DNA from: Erwinia persicina
GTDB lineage: Bacteria > Pseudomonadota > Gammaproteobacteria > Enterobacterales > Enterobacteriaceae
Length of the DNA stretch: 64,000 bases
Assembly: GCF_014838825.1 (NCBI RefSeq)
Contig: NZ_JACYMO010000001.1
Coordinates: forward strand, 1,010,830 to 1,074,829
Direction of reading: 5' to 3'
A program made the position numbers and the translations under genes. Below the pieces are notes generated by a model that saw nothing but the letters and a program-made list of their open reading frames with translations, did not search any database and was not told the DNA's origin. Below, in pieces: positions 61,597-64,000 of the stretch (its first letter is position 1; every line of letters starts with the position of its first letter).

Positions 61597-61899
61597 TAAA
61601 ATGTTGCCGTTTCATGTTGTTTACCTGTCATCTCTCACGGCAGGCTTTAGCGTTCATTCAGCGGAAATGTGTCTTCATTCACATAAATCAACATTGGGTC
61701 CGCCTGCACTGCGCTAAATTCAACATCCACGCAGACATTCAGTAACACGTTGCTATACTAGTTATAACTGGCCTGTTTACAAGAGGCTCCCCGCGCCCGT
61801 ACCTTCTTTTAGGATTAAGACTACGTTAATGCTGCGTCAGTACCGCTCATTCCCTTTCTCCTCTTAAAGTAAATTCAAGATTAATTCCCTGCCTAAAAA

Positions 61900-61913
61900 T
61901 AAGATTAATCTTA
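61900..61913. promoter_or_regulatory. Candidate RcsAB box upstream of amsG
   Basis: TAAGATTAATCTTA, a perfect 14-bp palindrome close to the RcsA/RcsB recognition consensus (TRVGAAWAWTSYG; 11 of 13 positions). Its distance from the amsG start, about 567-580 bp, is close to that reported for the E. amylovora amsG RcsAB box. A half copy (AAGATTAAT) lies at 61877-61885. Confidence 0.7.
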
Positions 61914-62144
61914 CCTCCCTGTATTCCGGTGATAAGTATTACTCTTTAATCAATCTGGCCCTATACGATTATTCCTGAAAAGAAACAGTTTAAGACTTTC
62001 GGCATCTCCGGTTATTTCCCGGCCAGTCATGTTGCTTTCCTGTGCAGCGCGGGCGGAACAGAGTCCTCAACCCGGATTAGCGGTTGAAATGGGGCCGGTT
62101 ACGACCCATCATTGATCCTTACATATGCTGTTCAGGTGAAAATA

Positions 62145-63710
62145 ATGTTCGAATGGATCGCCGACCCGTCAATCTGGGCCGGCCTCGTCACGCTGGTCCT
62201 GCTGGAACTGGTACTGGGTATTGATAACCTGGTGTTTATTGCCATTCTGGCGGAGAAGCTCCCCCCTGCCCTGCGCGACCGTGCCCGCGTCACCGGCCTG
62301 CTGCTGGCCCTGCTGATGCGTCTGGCGCTGCTGGCGTCTATCTCCTGGCTGTCATCGCTGACCAGCCCGCTGTTCAGCCTGAGCGGACACGCGTTCAGCG
62401 CCCGCGACCTGATTATGCTGGTGGGCGGGGTCTTTCTGCTGTTTAAAGCGACAATGGAGCTGAACGAACGGCTGGAAGGTAAAGATGAAGAAGAGGGGCC
62501 GCAAAAGCGCGGTGCGCGATTCTGGCCGGTGGTGGCGCAGATCGTGGTGCTGGATGCCGTGTTTTCTCTGGACTCGGTGATCACCGCCGTCGGGATGGTT
62601 GACCACCTGGCGGTGATGATGGCAGCCGTGATTATTGCCATCCTGCTGATGCTGCTGGCCAGTAAACCCCTCACCCGCTTTGTCAACGGCCACCCGACCA
62701 TCATTATTCTTTGTCTCAGCTTTCTGCTGATGATTGGCTTCAGCCTGGTGGCCGACGGCTTTGGCTATTCCATTCCCAAAGGCTATCTCTACGCGGCGAT
62801 TGGTTTCTCGGTGATTATTGAAGCGCTGAACCAGCTGGCACAGTTTAACCGCCGCCGCTTCCTGTCTGCGCGCTCACCGCTGCGCAAGCGCACCGCAGAA
62901 GCCGTGCTCAGGCTGCTGCGCGGCCATCATGAGCAGGCGGAACTGGATGCGGAAACGTCCTCACTGGTGGCCGACAGCGCCGGACGCAAAGCCATCTTTA
63001 ACAAACAGGAGCGCATGATGATCGCGCGCGTGCTGGCGATGGGCCAGCGCAGCGTCAGCAGCATTATGACCTCCCGACATGAAATTGAGCATATTGACCT
63101 GGCGGAATCGCCGGAAAAAATCATGGCCCTGCTCGATCAGAATCAGCATACGCGCCTGATTATTACCGAGAACAGCGATGACCCTCTCGGCGTCGTCCAC
63201 GTGACCGACCTGCTGAAGCAGGCGCTGCACGGCAACGACCTCGATATAAGGGGGCTGATCCGCCAGCCGCTGGTCTTCCCGGAACAGCTGACTCTGCTGC
63301 CCGCGCTGGAGCAGTTTCGCGCCGCCCGCACCCACTTTGCCTTTGTGGTGGATGAGTTCGGTTCGGTCGAGGGGATTGTCACGCTGAGTGACGTGATGGA
63401 AACCATTGCCGGTAATCTGCCGAATGAGGGGGAAAAGCTCGACCCCCGCCATGACATTCAGCAAAATACTGACGGCAGCTGGACGGCCAACGGCCATATG
63501 CCGCTGGATGACCTGGCGATGCATTTACCGCTGGAGCTGGATGAAAAACGTGAATACAACACCCTGGCTGGGCTGTTAATGGAACATCTACAGGACGTGC
63601 CGCAGGAAGGGGAAGAGGTGCAGGTCGGGGAGTATCTGTTCCGCACCCTGCAGGTTGACAGCCACCGGGTGCAGAAAGTGCAGATTATCCCGAATCACAA
63701 CGAAGGTTAA
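62145..63710 (+). CDS. yegH: TerC/CBS/CorC-domain membrane protein YegH
   Basis: A 521-aa protein. The N-terminal TerC domain (about 1-225) has seven hydrophobic segments with acidic motifs [13 protein letters not shown] and [15 protein letters not shown]; a CBS-domain pair (about 295-415) follows with the [20 protein letters not shown] end, then a CorC_HlyC domain. Relatives act in metal-ion export or tellurite resistance, but YegH itself is uncharacterised. ATG 62145 (MFEWIADPS) is preceded by AGGTG; the extension to 62112 is unlikely. In E. coli yegH lies beside wza, the same slot as here. Confidence 0.9.
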   Translation: MFEWIADPSIWAGLVTLVLLELVLGIDNLVFIAILAEKLPPALRDRARVTGLLLALLMRLALLASISWLSSLTSPLFSLSGHAFSARDLIMLVGGVFLLFKATMELNERLEGKDEEEGPQKRGARFWPVVAQIVVLDAVFSLDSVITAVGMVDHLAVMMAAVIIAILLMLLASKPLTRFVNGHPTIIILCLSFLLMIGFSLVADGFGYSIPKGYLYAAIGFSVIIEALNQLAQFNRRRFLSARSPLRKRTAEAVLRLLRGHHEQAELDAETSSLVADSAGRKAIFNKQERMMIARVLAMGQRSVSSIMTSRHEIEHIDLAESPEKIMALLDQNQHTRLIITENSDDPLGVVHVTDLLKQALHGNDLDIRGLIRQPLVFPEQLTLLPALEQFRAARTHFAFVVDEFGSVEGIVTLSDVMETIAGNLPNEGEKLDPRHDIQQNTDGSWTANGHMPLDDLAMHLPLELDEKREYNTLAGLLMEHLQDVPQEGEEVQVGEYLFRTLQVDSHRVQKVQIIPNHNEG

Positions 63711-63732
63711 TTTTGACGGATGCAGATTATCC

Positions 63733-63767
63733 GCAGGGGACGACCGGAAGGCATGGTCGGCCCCTGC
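63733..63767. terminator. Hairpin between yegH and asmA
   Basis: A 13-bp stem with one mismatch, GCAGGGGACGACC (63733-63745) and GGTCGGCCCCTGC (63755-63767), between convergent genes. There is no T tract. Confidence 0.5.
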
Positions 63768-63785
63768 CCCGTCACTCAGCCGCCA

Positions 63786-64000
63786 TTACAGATCTTTCAG
63801 CACCTTTTTGACATCATCCTTCTTATCGCTTTCCGGGTTGCCCTCCATCCACTTTTTCAACCGATCGCGCGCTTCATCGCGCAGCTGCTGGCGCAGAACC
63901 TGGTCCACTTTAAGATTGTAGTTGATGGCCGACCAGGGGCCGTAGATATGCAGCGGTACCGGCGTTTGCTGCAAGCGCTGTATCAGCGTGCTGTCGCCAA
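63786..64000 (-). CDS. asmA: AsmA, C-terminal part (runs off the window)
   Basis: Open frame to the right edge, at least 70 codons, ending VKKVLKDL. The segment L-I-Q-R-L-Q-Q-T-P-V-P-L-H-I-Y-G-P-W followed by NYNLKVDQVLRQQL matches the conserved C terminus of AsmA, a large inner-membrane-anchored periplasmic protein of the AsmA/VPS13-like lipid-transfer group linked to outer-membrane assembly. Position after yegH agrees with E. coli order. Only the C-terminal end is visible. Confidence 0.88.
   Translation of the reverse strand, partial: GDSTLIQRLQQTPVPLHIYGPWSAINYNLKVDQVLRQQLRDEARDRLKKWMEGNPESDKKDDVKKVLKDL

Larger units (their letters stand above)
61334..62144. promoter_or_regulatory. Long amsG-yegH intergenic regulatory region
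   Basis: 811 bp between divergent amsG and yegH with no credible gene. It holds the ams promoter, the RcsAB-like palindrome at 61900, a TATAACTAGTATAG-rich stretch (61752-61769) that may contain the amsG -10, and the JUMPstart at 61559. The yegH promoter lies in the right part. Confidence 0.6.

Overview
The window is chromosomal DNA of a plant-associated enterobacterium of the Erwinia/Pantoea group. Evidence: an ams (amylovoran/stewartan-type) exopolysaccharide operon, a complete his operon with leader peptide, and E. coli-like synteny (tmaR-yeeA-dacD-sbcB-plaP ... yeeZ-his-wzz-gnd ... yegH-asmA). The backbone is moderately GC-rich; about 31.4-40.0 kb is clearly AT-rich.

Layout. 0-9.2 kb is an accessory/metabolic stretch: a 2-hydroxyacid dehydrogenase, an SRPBCC protein with a divergent LysR regulator, an old-yellow-enzyme reductase, a ferric-siderophore reductase coupled to a PadR regulator (yqjH/yqjI type), the MATE exporter yeeO, a Kdo hydroxylase and a full-length LacI with no lacZY beside it. 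9.2-15.5 kb follows E. coli order (tmaR, yeeA, dacD, sbcB, plaP) but lacks sbmC. 15.8-20.0 kb carries part of the putrescine (puu) pathway, puuA divergent from puuD-puuR-puuB, with two PuuR-box matches between them; puuC and puuE are absent. yeeZ and hisLGDCBHAFI follow (20.1-28.4 kb).

The rest is a cell-surface polysaccharide locus read on the minus strand. An O-antigen-type cluster runs from a WecA-like transferase (43.1 kb) through rfbB, rfbA, a flippase, an aminotransferase, an acyltransferase, a GT2, a polymerase and three GT4 enzymes to gnd and wzz. Directly upstream lies the ams exopolysaccharide operon (amsG at 61.3 kb to amsL at 45.6 kb) followed by galF and galE. It occupies the slot held by the colanic acid cluster in E. 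coli, between galF and yegH-asmA. Each cluster has its own JUMPstart/ops element, which implies RfaH control of both. The ams leader also holds a perfect palindrome resembling an RcsAB box, and a strong terminator hairpin lies after amsA (wzc).

How the genes work together: galF/galE supply UDP-sugars. AmsG and WecA-like enzymes start lipid-linked units, glycosyltransferases extend them, flippases and EpsG-type polymerases export and polymerise them, and AmsA/AmsI/AmsH (Wzc/Wzb/Wza) export the EPS. Wzz sets O-chain length, and the Kdo hydroxylase is expected to modify the LPS inner core. I found no phage, IS element, CRISPR array, tRNA or rRNA gene. The least-explained elements are a long ORF overlapping the plaP start, several palindromic operators, and a nested inverted-repeat element at the left edge.
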